Source: JANQEU01 sp965601455
Lineage (GTDB): Bacteria; Bacteroidota; Bacteroidia; Cytophagales; Cyclobacteriaceae
Direction of reading: 5' to 3'
NCBI GenBank assembly: GCA_965601455.1
Contig: OZ271831.1
Coordinates: forward strand, 558,001-622,000
DNA length: 64,000 bases
Numbering within the stretch: position 1 is the first letter of the stretch; every line of letters begins with the position of its first letter. This document shows, one piece after another, positions 34,287-43,716 of the stretch. The notes beneath the pieces are model-generated. The model did no database searches and had not been told where the DNA came from. It saw only the letters and a list, made by a program, of their open reading frames with translations. A program made the position numbers and the translations under genes.

Positions 34287-34856
34287 TCAAACTCCTGCAT
34301 TAGCTATAAGGTACTGACGCACGGACTCAGCATCCATTATTCTGGCGAATTCTCCATTTAAGCTTGCGAGCTCCACCCTATGAACCATCTCCGCCGAGAT
34401 CGCTTCCCCTTGATGGTCAACTTTTGCGAAGTTGGCAGTTGCATCAGAAACTACAATTGGATTAAATCCCAGATCAGATGCATGCCTGCAGGTGGTGGAT
34501 ATGCAATGTTCAGTCGTTAGGCCAACGATAATCAGTTCCTTAAGTCCCAATGATTGTAATTGTTCTTCGAGGTTGGTATTCACAAAAGCACTATTCGTGT
34601 TTTTGTGAATCACTACTTCCTCATTGATTGGCGCAATCAGAGGGTGTAAGGCATGTCCTTTTTTAGAAGGATATAATGGGGATTCAGGAAGTACTGAGTC
34701 ATGCTGAATGATAAATCTCGGCCAGTCTTCGCTTCGAAAAAGCTCTAGAAGATCCGCGGCTTTCCATTCCGCATTGAGATTATTACGACCTCCACCCCAG
34801 TATTCAGTCGTTTCAAAACCCTTTTGGATATCAATAAGTAACAGTGCAGTTTTCAC
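34287..34856 (-). CDS. isochorismatase-like cysteine hydrolase
   Basis: A 189-residue hydrolase with the complete family triad Asp9 (LLLIDIQKGF), Lys85 (VIHKNTNSAF) and Cys118 (GLTTEHCISTT). A cis-peptide-type VGLTTE precedes the nucleophile. The family includes nicotinamidases and isochorismatases; the GGRNNLNAEW segment and general layout fit the cysteine-hydrolase subgroup of unknown substrate. It stands 51 bases upstream of the penicillin acylase gene in the same direction. Confidence 0.88.
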   Translation of the reverse strand: MKTALLLIDIQKGFETTEYWGGGRNNLNAEWKAADLLELFRSEDWPRFIIQHDSVLPESPLYPSKKGHALHPLIAPINEEVVIHKNTNSAFVNTNLEEQLQSLGLKELIIVGLTTEHCISTTCRHASDLGFNPIVVSDATANFAKVDHQGEAISAEMVHRVELASLNGEFARIMDAESVRQYLIANAGV

Positions 34857-34946
34857 CAGTTTGAATGATTTGGAATTGTTTATTGTTAGTTATGGTTATT
34901 CAGTTTCTATCGAACTAATTTAACAGTAAACACCTAACTAAATCGC

Positions 34947-37064
34947 ATGTCTGGTAGACATTGGCTGATGTCGTTACTCTTATTCGCTTCAACTCTTTTA
35001 GTTGTAAATGGCGCAGATATCGTTTACGATGATCCGGAAACGATTACTCAGATAGCGGATAGAATAGAAGTATTTACAGATACTGAAAAAGACTTAACCA
35101 TTGATGACGTTTATACTTCAGCACAATTCACTCCATACAACAAAGCCTTCTTTGAAGCTTCGGCCTGTGATTGCGTCCATTGGATCCGCATTACTGCCAG
35201 CAATTTAAGTGGGGAAGACATGTGGTTGGAGTTTGGGAACAAGCTCTTCACCTGGTATATCGATCTTTATGAATACGACTCCACAAGTGGGCGGTTTATA
35301 AATTCTTCCAGTCTTGGATCTCTCAGATTAAGCGACACCAAGCGATCCACCAGTAGGTACATCATGAAACTCGCGTCCGCTTCGGAAAGGGAACCTCGAA
35401 CCTATTACATTCGAATTGAAAGTCAGTTCCTGATCACAACCCCTGTTCGAATTGGACCAAAAGATTTACTGGTCGAAAGTGGTTTCGTCAACACCTTCTT
35501 TTTTGCTGCTTTCATTGGATTAGTAGTCAGTCTCTTTTTGTATAACCTTCTTATTTATTTCTCTACTCGCGATAAGAATTACCTGTTCTACTTGTTTTAC
35601 CTGGTTTGTGTCGGGATGGTTATCCCTTTTGATTCTGGCAATCCAATCATTTACAACACCTGGCTCTGGAATAATTTTTTTGTTTGGCATGATGTGTTTT
35701 ACATAGCCATTTTCATGTTTGCCGTTTCATATCTTGACCTTAAAAAGAATCTACCTGTATTCTATCTGGCATCATTGATAATGGTATTGATTCTATTCCC
35801 CATTATTCCCATCATTACATTCCTGGATTTGGTCAGACTGGATCAGATAGTAATCCCTTTCCAACTATTGATCATGCTTTTTTATCTGATCCTACTTACA
35901 GGTGGAATCATTATGTGGAGGAGGGGACAAACTACCGCACGTTTTTTTGTGCTTGGATGGATATTCCTTGTTTCCTCTGTTATAGCCACAATACTATCCA
36001 TCAACGGTATTTTTTCTTGGGAAACCTTTGGTCGTCATGCCTTGTATGTGGGCTTTGGGTTGGAGGCGATCATGTTTGCTCTTGCTCTTGGTGATCGACT
36101 TAAGGTCCTGGTTGCCGAAAATGAAGAAGTTCAGCGAAAAAACCTGGAACTGATCAGCAATCAAAAAATGGAGTTGGAAAAGCGCGTTGAAGAAAAAACA
36201 AGACAACTTCAAGAAGCTTACGAAGAGACGAAAAAACTTAACATTGATTTATCCGATACCAATGTAGAGCTCAATGACTCCAACGATAAGTTGAAAGAAC
36301 AACAGCGACAGTTGGAACAGACCATAGGTCAATTGAAAGCTGCCCAAGAGCAGTTGATTCAATCCGAAAAGATGGCTTCGATTGGTGTATTAGCGGCGGG
36401 GGTAGCGCATGAAATTAATAACCCACTCAACTTTATCAAGGGTGGCGCTGTATTTTTTGAGAAATATCTACAGAAGAAACCTGAGTTAAATGATTCAGAA
36501 CTGGTCAATGCGATTGATGGTGTAAATACCGGGGTTAGGCGTGCCTCGGAAATTGTAAAGAGCCTTACTTCTTACAGCAGAAGCGATGCCAGTATTACTG
36601 AAAACTGCGACATTCACCAGGTTCTTGATGACTCTTTGACTATACTAAAAAATCAATACAAGGGATATATTGAAATCATTAAACAGTATGAAGCCAAAGA
36701 CTACAGTCTAAAGGCCAATTACAGCAAGTTGCAACAGGTTTTCATGAATTTGATTACCAATTCCATTCATGCAATGCCAGATGGTGGCAAGATTGTGATT
36801 AGCACTCAAATAAAGGATGAATACTTGATTGTCTCCATTACCGACAGCGGTAGTGGTGTCCCCAGAAATATTCGAAAGAAAATTTTCGATCCATTTTTTA
36901 CAACCAAGGACCCGGGGAAAGGTACGGGTCTTGGTTTATCAATCAGTTTCAATATTGTCAAGGAACACAAGGGTCAAATAGAAGTTCAGTCCACGAAGGA
37001 CAAGGGAACAACAATGATCATACATCTACCAGTTGACGTTCAGTCCACGGAGTCTTTTGCTTGA
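34947..37064 (+). CDS. 7TMR-DISM sensor histidine kinase
   Basis: A 705-residue membrane kinase. A signal peptide ([22 protein letters not shown]) leads into a periplasmic 7TMR-DISMED2 beta domain (about 25-175), then seven membrane helices (180-390, starting [26 protein letters not shown]). A long coiled coil (395-470, [34 protein letters not shown]) joins it to the kinase. HisKA phospho-acceptor His488 ([12 protein letters not shown]) and HATPase motifs ([48 protein letters not shown]) are complete. No response regulator is adjacent, so the partner is orphan. Its 3' end overlaps the convergent gene ending at 37018 by 47 bases. Confidence 0.95.
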   Translation: MSGRHWLMSLLLFASTLLVVNGADIVYDDPETITQIADRIEVFTDTEKDLTIDDVYTSAQFTPYNKAFFEASACDCVHWIRITASNLSGEDMWLEFGNKLFTWYIDLYEYDSTSGRFINSSSLGSLRLSDTKRSTSRYIMKLASASEREPRTYYIRIESQFLITTPVRIGPKDLLVESGFVNTFFFAAFIGLVVSLFLYNLLIYFSTRDKNYLFYLFYLVCVGMVIPFDSGNPIIYNTWLWNNFFVWHDVFYIAIFMFAVSYLDLKKNLPVFYLASLIMVLILFPIIPIITFLDLVRLDQIVIPFQLLIMLFYLILLTGGIIMWRRGQTTARFFVLGWIFLVSSVIATILSINGIFSWETFGRHALYVGFGLEAIMFALALGDRLKVLVAENEEVQRKNLELISNQKMELEKRVEEKTRQLQEAYEETKKLNIDLSDTNVELNDSNDKLKEQQRQLEQTIGQLKAAQEQLIQSEKMASIGVLAAGVAHEINNPLNFIKGGAVFFEKYLQKKPELNDSELVNAIDGVNTGVRRASEIVKSLTSYSRSDASITENCDIHQVLDDSLTILKNQYKGYIEIIKQYEAKDYSLKANYSKLQQVFMNLITNSIHAMPDGGKIVISTQIKDEYLIVSITDSGSGVPRNIRKKIFDPFFTTKDPGKGTGLGLSISFNIVKEHKGQIEVQSTKDKGTTMIIHLPVDVQSTESFA

Positions 37065-37908
37065 GATGGGAGTGAACCAGCCAACCCAGGAGGGCTCCCC
37101 AAATAAAGTTAGAGCTTGCTGTCTCGACAAAATGATAAAGCCGTATCTCCGTTGACCAAATTGGGTTAGGAATTAAATGCTGAGCATTCATTAACATGGC
37201 AAATAATAAACCCAGAACTGTGGCACACTGAATCTTTGACCCATTAAAAGACACCAACACGATCATTCCGATTAATATCCATAACACAGATCGGAAAATC
37301 TGGAAAGTATAGAGACCTTCCTTGAGATTTACAGACATCATGGACCAAAATGACTTGAGCTCCGATGAACCGGTATAAAAGACTCTTAAAGATTCCGATT
37401 GCCAGGCAATAAAATATCCAGCGAAGAAATAGAGAGCTGGGTAGGCCAACAAAGCCAGGAAGACAAATTTCAAGACCAGGTTTGTATTCCATTCCAATTG
37501 CAAAACTTGGCTATCATCTTCTGTATGGTAGGTTCTGCTAGTCAACCAGCCATAGGCTGATGCAAGTAACAATCCACTGAATAAGATACTGAGAACAGAC
37601 TGGGTACTTAGAACAGTCGAATCGATGAAATAAAGGGTTTCGATCTGACTTAAAAAATATTGTATACCAAAAATAATAACTGTTACTCTCCAAAAGACTT
37701 GTTTTCGGGTAAGGGTAGTGTTGGACAAATAGAGGTGGATAACGGTTACATTTATGAGACAAGTCAGGAATAACATGACCAGACCAAAAGCTCCATTGTC
37801 ATCTTCCTCAATATCCATTTCAATGACCCCTTGAGAGATTAAAATGGAAAGTATCCAGATGATCGTCATGGCCATTGAATGACCCAAGATTTTAGTTATT
37901 GTTTTCAT
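37018..37908 (-). CDS. polytopic membrane protein of a MarR-controlled unit
   Basis: A 296-residue protein with about eight hydrophobic helices (MAMTIIWILSILISQGVI, FGLVMLFLTCLINVTVIHLYL, VFWRVTVIIFGIQYFL, LVLKFVFLALLAYPALYFFAGYFIAWQ and others). I recognise no family. It follows marR by 36 bases and has its own copy of the marR palindrome directly before the start (37915-37930), so MarR probably controls it separately as well as together with marR. Its last 47 bases overlap the histidine kinase on the other strand. Confidence 0.72.
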   Translation of the reverse strand: MKTITKILGHSMAMTIIWILSILISQGVIEMDIEEDDNGAFGLVMLFLTCLINVTVIHLYLSNTTLTRKQVFWRVTVIIFGIQYFLSQIETLYFIDSTVLSTQSVLSILFSGLLLASAYGWLTSRTYHTEDDSQVLQLEWNTNLVLKFVFLALLAYPALYFFAGYFIAWQSESLRVFYTGSSELKSFWSMMSVNLKEGLYTFQIFRSVLWILIGMIVLVSFNGSKIQCATVLGLLFAMLMNAQHLIPNPIWSTEIRLYHFVETASSNFIWGALLGWLVHSHLKQKTPWTERQLVDV

Positions 37909-37914
37909 AATAAT

Positions 37915-37930
37915 AAATGTATATACAACT
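37915..37930 (-). promoter_or_regulatory. second MarR operator candidate
   Basis: AAATGTATATACAACT matches the perfect palindrome before marR at 14 of 16 positions. It ends seven bases before the membrane-protein start codon. Together with the marR site it marks a two-site regulon. Confidence 0.6.
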
Positions 37931-37944
37931 AATAAGTTAAATCC

Positions 37945-38376
37945 TTACAGATTACTATTCATTTTTTTCAGGATTTCAATGGTGCATTTTATCTCATCAT
38001 CCGGTATGTCTTTCAACACTTTTATATAGAGATCTCCACCTACTTTTACCATTTGCTTTTGCAATGATTTTCCTTTTTCTGTCAGGTAAATCAAGCGCTC
38101 TCTTTTATCCAATTGCGAGGGAGTCCGTACCAGCAGGTTTTTACGGATCATTCCATCAATGACCCTGGAAACCGTAGTTTTATCTCTGTTAATAGACTCT
38201 GATATGTTTTTTTGTGTGATACCATCCTTATACCATAGCGTAGCCATTATAGTATATTGCTCACCAGTTACATCCAAACCGCTCTTCTTAAGATTTGCAG
38301 AAAGGTCATCATTAAATGCTTTTGCAAATTCTCCGATCAGGTAAATAATGTTATCGTCAAGTCCACTGGGAATCAT
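37945..38376 (-). CDS. MarR-family transcriptional regulator
   Basis: A 143-residue winged-helix dimer (start MIPSGLDDNIIYL at 38376; a longer frame to 38439 runs through the operator and is unlikely). Visible elements: dimerisation helix (NIIYLIGEFAKAFNDDLSANL), recognition helix (TQKNISESINRDKTTVSRVIDGMIRKNLLVRT), wing (RERLIYLTEKGKSLQKQM) and C-terminal helix. MarR proteins repress nearby efflux or membrane genes and release DNA on ligand binding. Perfect palindromes upstream of itself and the next gene support this. Confidence 0.9.
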   Translation of the reverse strand: MIPSGLDDNIIYLIGEFAKAFNDDLSANLKKSGLDVTGEQYTIMATLWYKDGITQKNISESINRDKTTVSRVIDGMIRKNLLVRTPSQLDKRERLIYLTEKGKSLQKQMVKVGGDLYIKVLKDIPDDEIKCTIEILKKMNSNL

Positions 38377-38415
38377 GGTAAATGTTTTTCTAATTATACG
38401 ATTATAATAAAAATA

Positions 38416-38431
38416 AGTTGTATATACAACT
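38416..38431. promoter_or_regulatory. MarR operator, perfect 16-bp palindrome
   Basis: AGTTGTATATACAACT is perfectly self-complementary and lies 40 bases upstream of the marR start. The length and full dyad symmetry are typical of MarR operators. A near copy occurs at 37915-37930 and nowhere else that I noticed. Confidence 0.7.
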
Positions 38432-38541
38432 ATAAACAACTTATGAATGTTTCTATTTTGAAAGATAATTCCTGTTATAATATTTCATTAGAGATGATTT
38501 TTACCATATCTCTTTATATAAATCAGTATTTTCTTAAGCAT

Positions 38542-38549
38542 TATCTTTG
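38542..38549 (+). promoter_or_regulatory. possible -7 box of the transhydrogenase operon
   Basis: TATCTTTG fits TAnnTTTG and lies 33 bases before the pntAA start codon, but no TTG is found at the expected upstream distance. A weak candidate. Confidence 0.3.
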
Positions 38550-38582
38550 GGCGAATTTGTGTTTGACGAAATAACATCGTCC

Positions 38583-39680
38583 ATGAAAATAGGTGTACTA
38601 AAGTGTGATTCAGATCCCCTTGTGCCCACAGTACCTTCTCTAGCGAAAAAACTATCGAACGATGGTTTTGAGGTACAGATAGAATCTGGTGCAGGTGATC
38701 GCTCCTTCTATTCTGATGATCAATTTGCGGCCTCTGGTGCCAAAATACTAGATCGGAAATCAACAATAGAGTCATCCGATATTCTACTTGCTGTATCGCA
38801 TGTTTCTCAGGAAGACATAAAATTGGCGAAAAAAGATGCTGTAGTAATCGGAAAGTTCACTCTGAACGGGAAGAATCTTTCTTGGTTGGAGAATGGACAT
38901 GTCAAGGCATTTAGTCTCGATCTTTTACCTCGAACTACTCTGGCCCAATCCATGGACGTTCGTTCTTCACTTGCCTCCTTGGCAGGTTATAAGGCCGTGA
39001 TTGCAGCCGCTGAACACTTTCCAGGGTATCTGCCAATGATGACCACTGCTGCCGGCACGATACCACCGGCAAAAGTTCTTATTCTTGGAGCTGGTGTGGC
39101 CGGGTTGCAAGCCATTGCGACTGCTCGTCGATTAGGTGCAGTGGTTGAAGCATTTGATGTTCGTTCAGCGGTGAAGGAAGAAGTTCTTAGCCTGGGTGCC
39201 AAGTTCGTGGAAGTAGAAGGTAGTACCGAAGATCGGGATGCCGGTGGTTATGCTGTCGAGCAATCCGAGGAGTATCAAAATCGGCAAAAGGAATTGATTC
39301 ATGAGCGTGCCTCAAGATCCGATATTGTGATTACAACAGCCAATATACCAGGTAAAAAAGCACCGGTACTTATTGAAGAGCGTACGGTGAATGACATGAC
39401 CGCCGGAAGTGTGATCGTTGACATGGCATCGGAAACAGGAGGTAATTGTGAGGTGACGGTTGATGGTGAAATCATTGATTTTAATGGTATTACAGTGATT
39501 GGGAATTCGAAACTGCATGAACAGCTACCGAAGAATGCGAGTAGCATGTACGCTCAAAACATTTACAACTTTCTTAAATTTCTGATCAAGGATAAGGAAC
39601 AACCCATTTCATTTGATCACGAAATTGTTAGGGACACATTTTTAGGAAAATTAGAAGTTAAAGATGGAACAGGTACTTGA
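38583..39680 (+). CDS. pntAA: NAD(P) transhydrogenase subunit alpha part 1
   Basis: A 365-residue soluble NAD(H)-binding component of the proton-translocating transhydrogenase, which drives NADP reduction by NADH with the proton gradient. Start MKIGVLKCDSDPLVP at 38583; the upstream 12-residue extension is unlikely. Family motifs are LPRTTLAQSMDVRSSLASLAGYKAVI, the Rossmann loop ILGAGVAGLQAIATARRLGA and the SDIVITTANIPGKKAPVLI region. It overlaps pntAB by 17 bases and heads a three-gene operon. Confidence 0.95.
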   Translation: MKIGVLKCDSDPLVPTVPSLAKKLSNDGFEVQIESGAGDRSFYSDDQFAASGAKILDRKSTIESSDILLAVSHVSQEDIKLAKKDAVVIGKFTLNGKNLSWLENGHVKAFSLDLLPRTTLAQSMDVRSSLASLAGYKAVIAAAEHFPGYLPMMTTAAGTIPPAKVLILGAGVAGLQAIATARRLGAVVEAFDVRSAVKEEVLSLGAKFVEVEGSTEDRDAGGYAVEQSEEYQNRQKELIHERASRSDIVITTANIPGKKAPVLIEERTVNDMTAGSVIVDMASETGGNCEVTVDGEIIDFNGITVIGNSKLHEQLPKNASSMYAQNIYNFLKFLIKDKEQPISFDHEIVRDTFLGKLEVKDGTGT

Positions 39681-39969
39681 TTTTGTTTCTAGCCAGTCTA
39701 CCACTATCTATATGGTAATTCTGGCCGTTTTCTTGGGCTTTGAAGTGATATCAAAAGTGCCGACTGTACTTCACACACCTTTAATGTCAGGTGCAAATGC
39801 CATCAGTGGGGTGGTTATAATCGGGGCAATACTCCTGGTTAGGCAGGCTGAACCTACGGATTATGTGAACTTGGTGCTTGGGGGAGTTGGGATTATACTG
39901 GGTTCAATCAATGTAGTCGGTGGCCATGCGGTAACCAGCAGGATGTTGGGGATGTTCAAAAAGAAGTAG
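39664..39969 (+). CDS. pntAB: NAD(P) transhydrogenase subunit alpha part 2
   Basis: A 101-residue membrane subunit with three helices (STTIYMVILAVFLGFEVISKV, AISGVVIIGAILLV, YVNLVLGGVGIILGSINVVGGHAVTSRML). It carries the PTVLHTPLMSG motif typical of the membrane part of transhydrogenase alpha. Start overlaps the end of pntAA, and pntB begins at the base after its stop. Confidence 0.95.
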   Translation: MEQVLDFVSSQSTTIYMVILAVFLGFEVISKVPTVLHTPLMSGANAISGVVIIGAILLVRQAEPTDYVNLVLGGVGIILGSINVVGGHAVTSRMLGMFKKK

Positions 39970-41367
39970 ATGGAAGCCTTACCCAACCTGCTCTATATTA
40001 TTTCTATTATCCTGCTGATAGCCGGATTACGGCGGTTGAGTAGTCCGGCGACAGCCAGGTCCGGTAATCTTATAGCTGCTTCTGGAATGGGACTTGCCAT
40101 TCTCACTACACTATTCATACCATTGGAGGGAGGTAGTAATAATTATTATGTAATCCTCTCGGCCCTTGCGGTAGGAACCATCATTGGCTTGCGATACTCA
40201 AAGACTGTTGCCATGACCGCCATGCCCGAATTAGTTTCGTTATTCAACGGATTCGGAGGGGCGTGTGCGGTAGCGATTTCCTCGATTGAGCTATATGGAT
40301 ACCAGGAGGCTATCGCGAATGGACAATTTCCCATATTAGTCAATCACTTGGTGACCTATCTGACCATGTTAGTAGGTGGTGTAGCTTTTATTGGAAGCCT
40401 GGTTGCTTATGGAAAGCTGGCAGGGAAAATCAAGGATTATGCCATCCCTCTAAGTACTCAGCTTAACATTACTTTGTTGCTTGTCATCGTTGGCCTGATC
40501 GCCTACCAGTTGTTCAATCCCATGGGTAATTTGTTAATTCCTGCAATGGTGCTTGGGCTTGCCTTTGTCTATGGATACACATTCGTCCAACCCATTGGGG
40601 GTGCGGATATGCCTGTTGTAATTTCCTTACTAAACGCCTTCACCGGTGTTTCGGCGGCATTAGCTGGCATCATTTATGGAAGCGAAGTGATGTTGGTGGG
40701 AGGGATTTTGGTAGGTTCATCGGGGACCATTCTCACCGTTCTGATGTGCAAAGCAATGAATCGTTCGCTATGGAATGTTATCATTGGTGGTTTTGGTGGT
40801 TCAACCACCGGGGGAAGTGCCGAAGGAGAGCAGGTAGTAAAAGTAGCTACACCCTACGATGTTGCCGTTATGCTTCGTTATGCAAATAAGGTCATGTTCA
40901 TTCCAGGTTACGGTATGGCTGTTGCACAAGCTCAAAAAGCGGTGAAGGAATTGGATGACTTGTTATCCAAAAATGGAGTAGAAGTCAAATATGCTATTCA
41001 TCCGGTTGCGGGACGAATGCCTGGGCACATGAATGTACTTCTAGCAGAGGCGGACGTTCCCTATCCTTCTTTGCTCGACCTTGACGATGCCAATCATTCT
41101 TTAACATCAACTGATGTCTGCATTGTAGTTGGTGCAAACGACGTGGTAAATCCATCGGCTTTGACGGACAAATCCAGCCCCATTTATGGGATGCCAGTAC
41201 TGGAAGTACTTAAATCGCAACGTACCATCATATTGAAACGAAGTATGAATACTGGTTATTCAGGCATTCAAAATCCGTTGTTCTTCCATGAAAAAACACA
41301 GATGCTATTTGGGGATGCACGCAAGTCAATAGAAGGGCTTACTCAGGAAGTGAAAGAACTAGACTGA
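39970..41367 (+). CDS. pntB: NAD(P) transhydrogenase subunit beta
   Basis: A 465-residue subunit: nine or so membrane helices (1-270, with RSGNLIAASGMGLAILTTLF, GADMPVVISLLNAFTGVSAALAG) and a C-terminal NADP(H)-binding domain (290-460) with the motifs IPGYGMAVAQAQ, GRMPGHMNVLLAEADVPY, GANDVVNPSA and KRSMNTGYSGIQNPLFF. All conserved parts are intact. Its start abuts the pntAB stop. The split alpha subunit is the common arrangement outside the gamma-proteobacteria. Confidence 0.96.
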   Translation: MEALPNLLYIISIILLIAGLRRLSSPATARSGNLIAASGMGLAILTTLFIPLEGGSNNYYVILSALAVGTIIGLRYSKTVAMTAMPELVSLFNGFGGACAVAISSIELYGYQEAIANGQFPILVNHLVTYLTMLVGGVAFIGSLVAYGKLAGKIKDYAIPLSTQLNITLLLVIVGLIAYQLFNPMGNLLIPAMVLGLAFVYGYTFVQPIGGADMPVVISLLNAFTGVSAALAGIIYGSEVMLVGGILVGSSGTILTVLMCKAMNRSLWNVIIGGFGGSTTGGSAEGEQVVKVATPYDVAVMLRYANKVMFIPGYGMAVAQAQKAVKELDDLLSKNGVEVKYAIHPVAGRMPGHMNVLLAEADVPYPSLLDLDDANHSLTSTDVCIVVGANDVVNPSALTDKSSPIYGMPVLEVLKSQRTIILKRSMNTGYSGIQNPLFFHEKTQMLFGDARKSIEGLTQEVKELD

Positions 41368-41461
41368 GAATAATTCGCAATTCAACAATAATAATTCCCT
41401 TACATGCAGTCGTTTTGATCAACAGCAAAAGGAATTTCTAATTTCGTGTAAATTCTGAATT

Positions 41462-42802
41462 ATGTCTATTTCAGGAATAGTAGATTACTTCATTCACGAT
41501 CGCTACTTCAAGAACAGGAAAAGCCTTCAGCAGGCCAGGCTTCTGGTTCGGGCAAGTTTGCTAACCAGTCTTTTTTCAAATTCGTATGTATGGCTGAGTG
41601 TCATCTTTGAGTATCCAAAAGGGGTTTACCTGATGATTATGAATGTATTAGGCTTCTTGTTGCTCCCATTTTTAGTGAAAACCCGAATACGACTGGAAAT
41701 AGTTGGAAACCTCTTTGTCCTTATCGGAGGTTTTGCCGTTATCGTTCTATCTTTTTATTCAGGAGGTATTGCTTCCGGGATTTATCCCTGGATACTTTCC
41801 ATACCCGTTTTAGCAATGCTTGTCGTCAGCCGTCGTTCCTCGATTTATTGGTTGATTGTTTCCATTGTCGTTATGCTATATTACGGTTGGTTGGCCCTGA
41901 CCGGTTATGAGTTTCCAGTAGAGTACGACACTGAAAACCATGTGATTTGGTATGTGACCATATTAGTGGGGTTGGTCGGAATTGTTTACGTGATTACCTA
42001 TGTTTTCGCCTCGATGAGGGCATCGGTTATTTCTTACCTGGAACAGCAGAACCAGGAGATCAACACCGAACGTCAACGGGTTGCTGATCAGTCCGAGAGA
42101 TTGGCTACCATAGTTGAGGAAAAAGACCAAATCATTCGCATGCTGGCACACGATATTTCAAATGCATTGAATGTAGTTGGCGGATCACTCGATTTATTGC
42201 GAAAAGGATCCTTGTCAAATGAGGAATCCGAGATCGTAGAAAATGCTACATCTTCGACTAAGAACGCGAAGGAACTTGTACGAAAGGCCATGGGGATTGG
42301 TAAACTTGAAAAGCAAAGTGTTCATGTTAATCTCGAAGAGATCAACATTCGGCAGTTGATAATAGAAACCATTAAGCTATATGAAGCTGCCGCTGGTGAA
42401 AAGAAGGTACAGTTTCAAAACAGAATACCCAAGGACCATTTTGTTATCGCCGACAAAACCTACTTGAAGCAGGTGATTGATAATCTTATCTCTAACGCGC
42501 TGAAGTATTCGGAAAAAGATGAATGGATCCGCTGCGAATCGAGCGAATTCGATCATATGGTTAAGATTGAGATAATGGATCGTGGTAAAGGTATTCCTCA
42601 ATCAGAATTAAAGGACTTATTCATACCGTATTCGAAAATAAGTACCATACCAACAGCGGGGGAATCATCTCATGGTATTGGTTTGTCCTTGGTAAAATAC
42701 TACGCAGAGTTGATGGGAGGATCTGTTTCTTGTGAGAGCAAGGAAGGGGAGGGCTCAATTTTTGCCTTGTCCCTTCCCAAATCCCAAATGAGCATTTATT
42801 AG
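41462..42802 (+). CDS. sensor histidine kinase with N-terminal membrane domain
   Basis: A 446-residue kinase with six membrane helices in residues 25-190 and almost no extracytoplasmic domain, then a short coiled coil (EQQNQEINTERQRVADQSERLATIVEEKDQ), HisKA with His230 (MLAHDISNALNVVGG) and HATPase_c (DNLISNALKYSEKD, DRGKGIPQSELKDLFIPYSKIS, SSHGIGLSLVKYYAELMGG). It probably senses a membrane-associated signal. No response regulator adjoins it. The last four bases overlap the convergent SRPBCC gene. Confidence 0.93.
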   Translation: MSISGIVDYFIHDRYFKNRKSLQQARLLVRASLLTSLFSNSYVWLSVIFEYPKGVYLMIMNVLGFLLLPFLVKTRIRLEIVGNLFVLIGGFAVIVLSFYSGGIASGIYPWILSIPVLAMLVVSRRSSIYWLIVSIVVMLYYGWLALTGYEFPVEYDTENHVIWYVTILVGLVGIVYVITYVFASMRASVISYLEQQNQEINTERQRVADQSERLATIVEEKDQIIRMLAHDISNALNVVGGSLDLLRKGSLSNEESEIVENATSSTKNAKELVRKAMGIGKLEKQSVHVNLEEINIRQLIIETIKLYEAAAGEKKVQFQNRIPKDHFVIADKTYLKQVIDNLISNALKYSEKDEWIRCESSEFDHMVKIEIMDRGKGIPQSELKDLFIPYSKISTIPTAGESSHGIGLSLVKYYAELMGGSVSCESKEGEGSIFALSLPKSQMSIY

Positions 42803-43284
42803 CCTCCCGCGAGTAATACATCCAGTTTATTGAAACTGGACATCCAACCCTCAGTAGCTCCCATTTTGTTGTGCAGTTCACGGTCCTTCTCGGATGGATG
42901 TGTTATTATTATCTGTAGGTCGGTTTTCTCGCCCTTATCTTCAAATAGGATGGTCATCTCAGTGATATCCGGAAACTCTACACCTGGTAATACCTTTGCA
43001 TACTCCTCATCCCAATGATCGGAGGTTACAATTTTCTCGATGGGTTGAATCAGCTTATATTTTCCGACTGCCGGGTATTCCTTCCCATCAGGTGAGACCA
43101 TAACAAACCGGGTGTCACCACCTTCATAGAATTCATTTTTTTCAACTCTGGTTTGCATGCCTTCAGGTCCCCACCATTTGGCAATTTGCTCAGATTGGGT
43201 CCAGGCATCCCACACCATTTGGCGAGGAGCCTGGAATGTACGATTGATCTCAATTCTGAAATCCTCTTGTGATTGTGTTGACAT
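42799..43284 (-). CDS. SRPBCC/AHSA1-domain protein of an ArsR operon
   Basis: A 161-residue AHSA1-type protein: RIEINRTFQAPRQMVWDAWTQSEQIAKWWGPEGMQTRVEKNEF, then MTILFEDKGEKTDLQIIITHPSEKDREL and MGATEGWMSSFNKLDVLL. It starts one base after the arsR stop. ArsR plus AHSA1 pairs are widespread; the regulator probably controls this ligand-binding protein. Ligand unknown. Confidence 0.9.
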   Translation of the reverse strand: MSTQSQEDFRIEINRTFQAPRQMVWDAWTQSEQIAKWWGPEGMQTRVEKNEFYEGGDTRFVMVSPDGKEYPAVGKYKLIQPIEKIVTSDHWDEEYAKVLPGVEFPDITEMTILFEDKGEKTDLQIIITHPSEKDRELHNKMGATEGWMSSFNKLDVLLAGG

Positions 43285-43285
43285 G

Positions 43286-43624
43286 TTATTGGTTTTTTTG
43301 GTTTTTATTTTTTTTCATCTCTATCAGATACTGATCCAATTGATCCAGGCGATTTTCCCACACATCCCTTATGGCATTAATCCAATCGCTTACTTCTTCC
43401 AGCTTTTCCACCTTGGCCACACACCAGCGCTCACGACCATCCTGTTCGACACGAATTAGTCCACATTCTTCCAGTATTTTAACATGCTTCGATATCGCCG
43501 GTCGGCTGACCTCAAAATGATCGGCGACTGCATTGAGATTTAGTCTTTCATGAGAGATCAATCCAATGATTTCTCTGCGGGTAGGATCGGCAATGGCCTG
43601 GAAAACATCTCTTCTTACTTCCAT
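43286..43624 (-). CDS. ArsR-family transcriptional regulator
   Basis: A 112-residue winged-helix protein: DVFQAIADPTRREIIGLISHERLNLNAVADHFEVSRPAISKHVKILEECGLIRVEQDGRERWCVAKVEKLEEVSDWI. No metal-binding CxC motif is visible in the recognition helix, so this is the non-metal ArsR group (SdpR-like) that pairs with AHSA1 proteins. Its promoter carries two matching inverted repeats, a sign of autoregulation. Confidence 0.93.
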   Translation of the reverse strand: MEVRRDVFQAIADPTRREIIGLISHERLNLNAVADHFEVSRPAISKHVKILEECGLIRVEQDGRERWCVAKVEKLEEVSDWINAIRDVWENRLDQLDQYLIEMKKNKNQKNQ

Positions 43625-43627
43625 ATA

Positions 43628-43675
43628 TGTAACTGAATGGTTACAAATATAAGCGTAACTATTTGGTTACGCAAA
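43628..43675 (-). promoter_or_regulatory. arsR promoter between twin operators
   Basis: On the minus strand, TTTG (43672-43675) and TATATTTG (43644-43651) are 20 bases apart, an excellent fit to the Bacteroidota promoter consensus. Two inverted repeats of the same form GTAAC-N6-GTTAC occur at 43628-43645 (TGTAAC...GTTACA) and 43653-43672 (GCGTAAC...GTTACGC), with centres 26 bases apart. One covers the start-site region and one the spacer between the -33 and -7 boxes, so binding would occlude polymerase. Confidence 0.78.
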
Positions 43676-43716
43676 TTAGAGTACACCTTTTTTCCTTTTA
43701 CCACCAGATTAATTGG

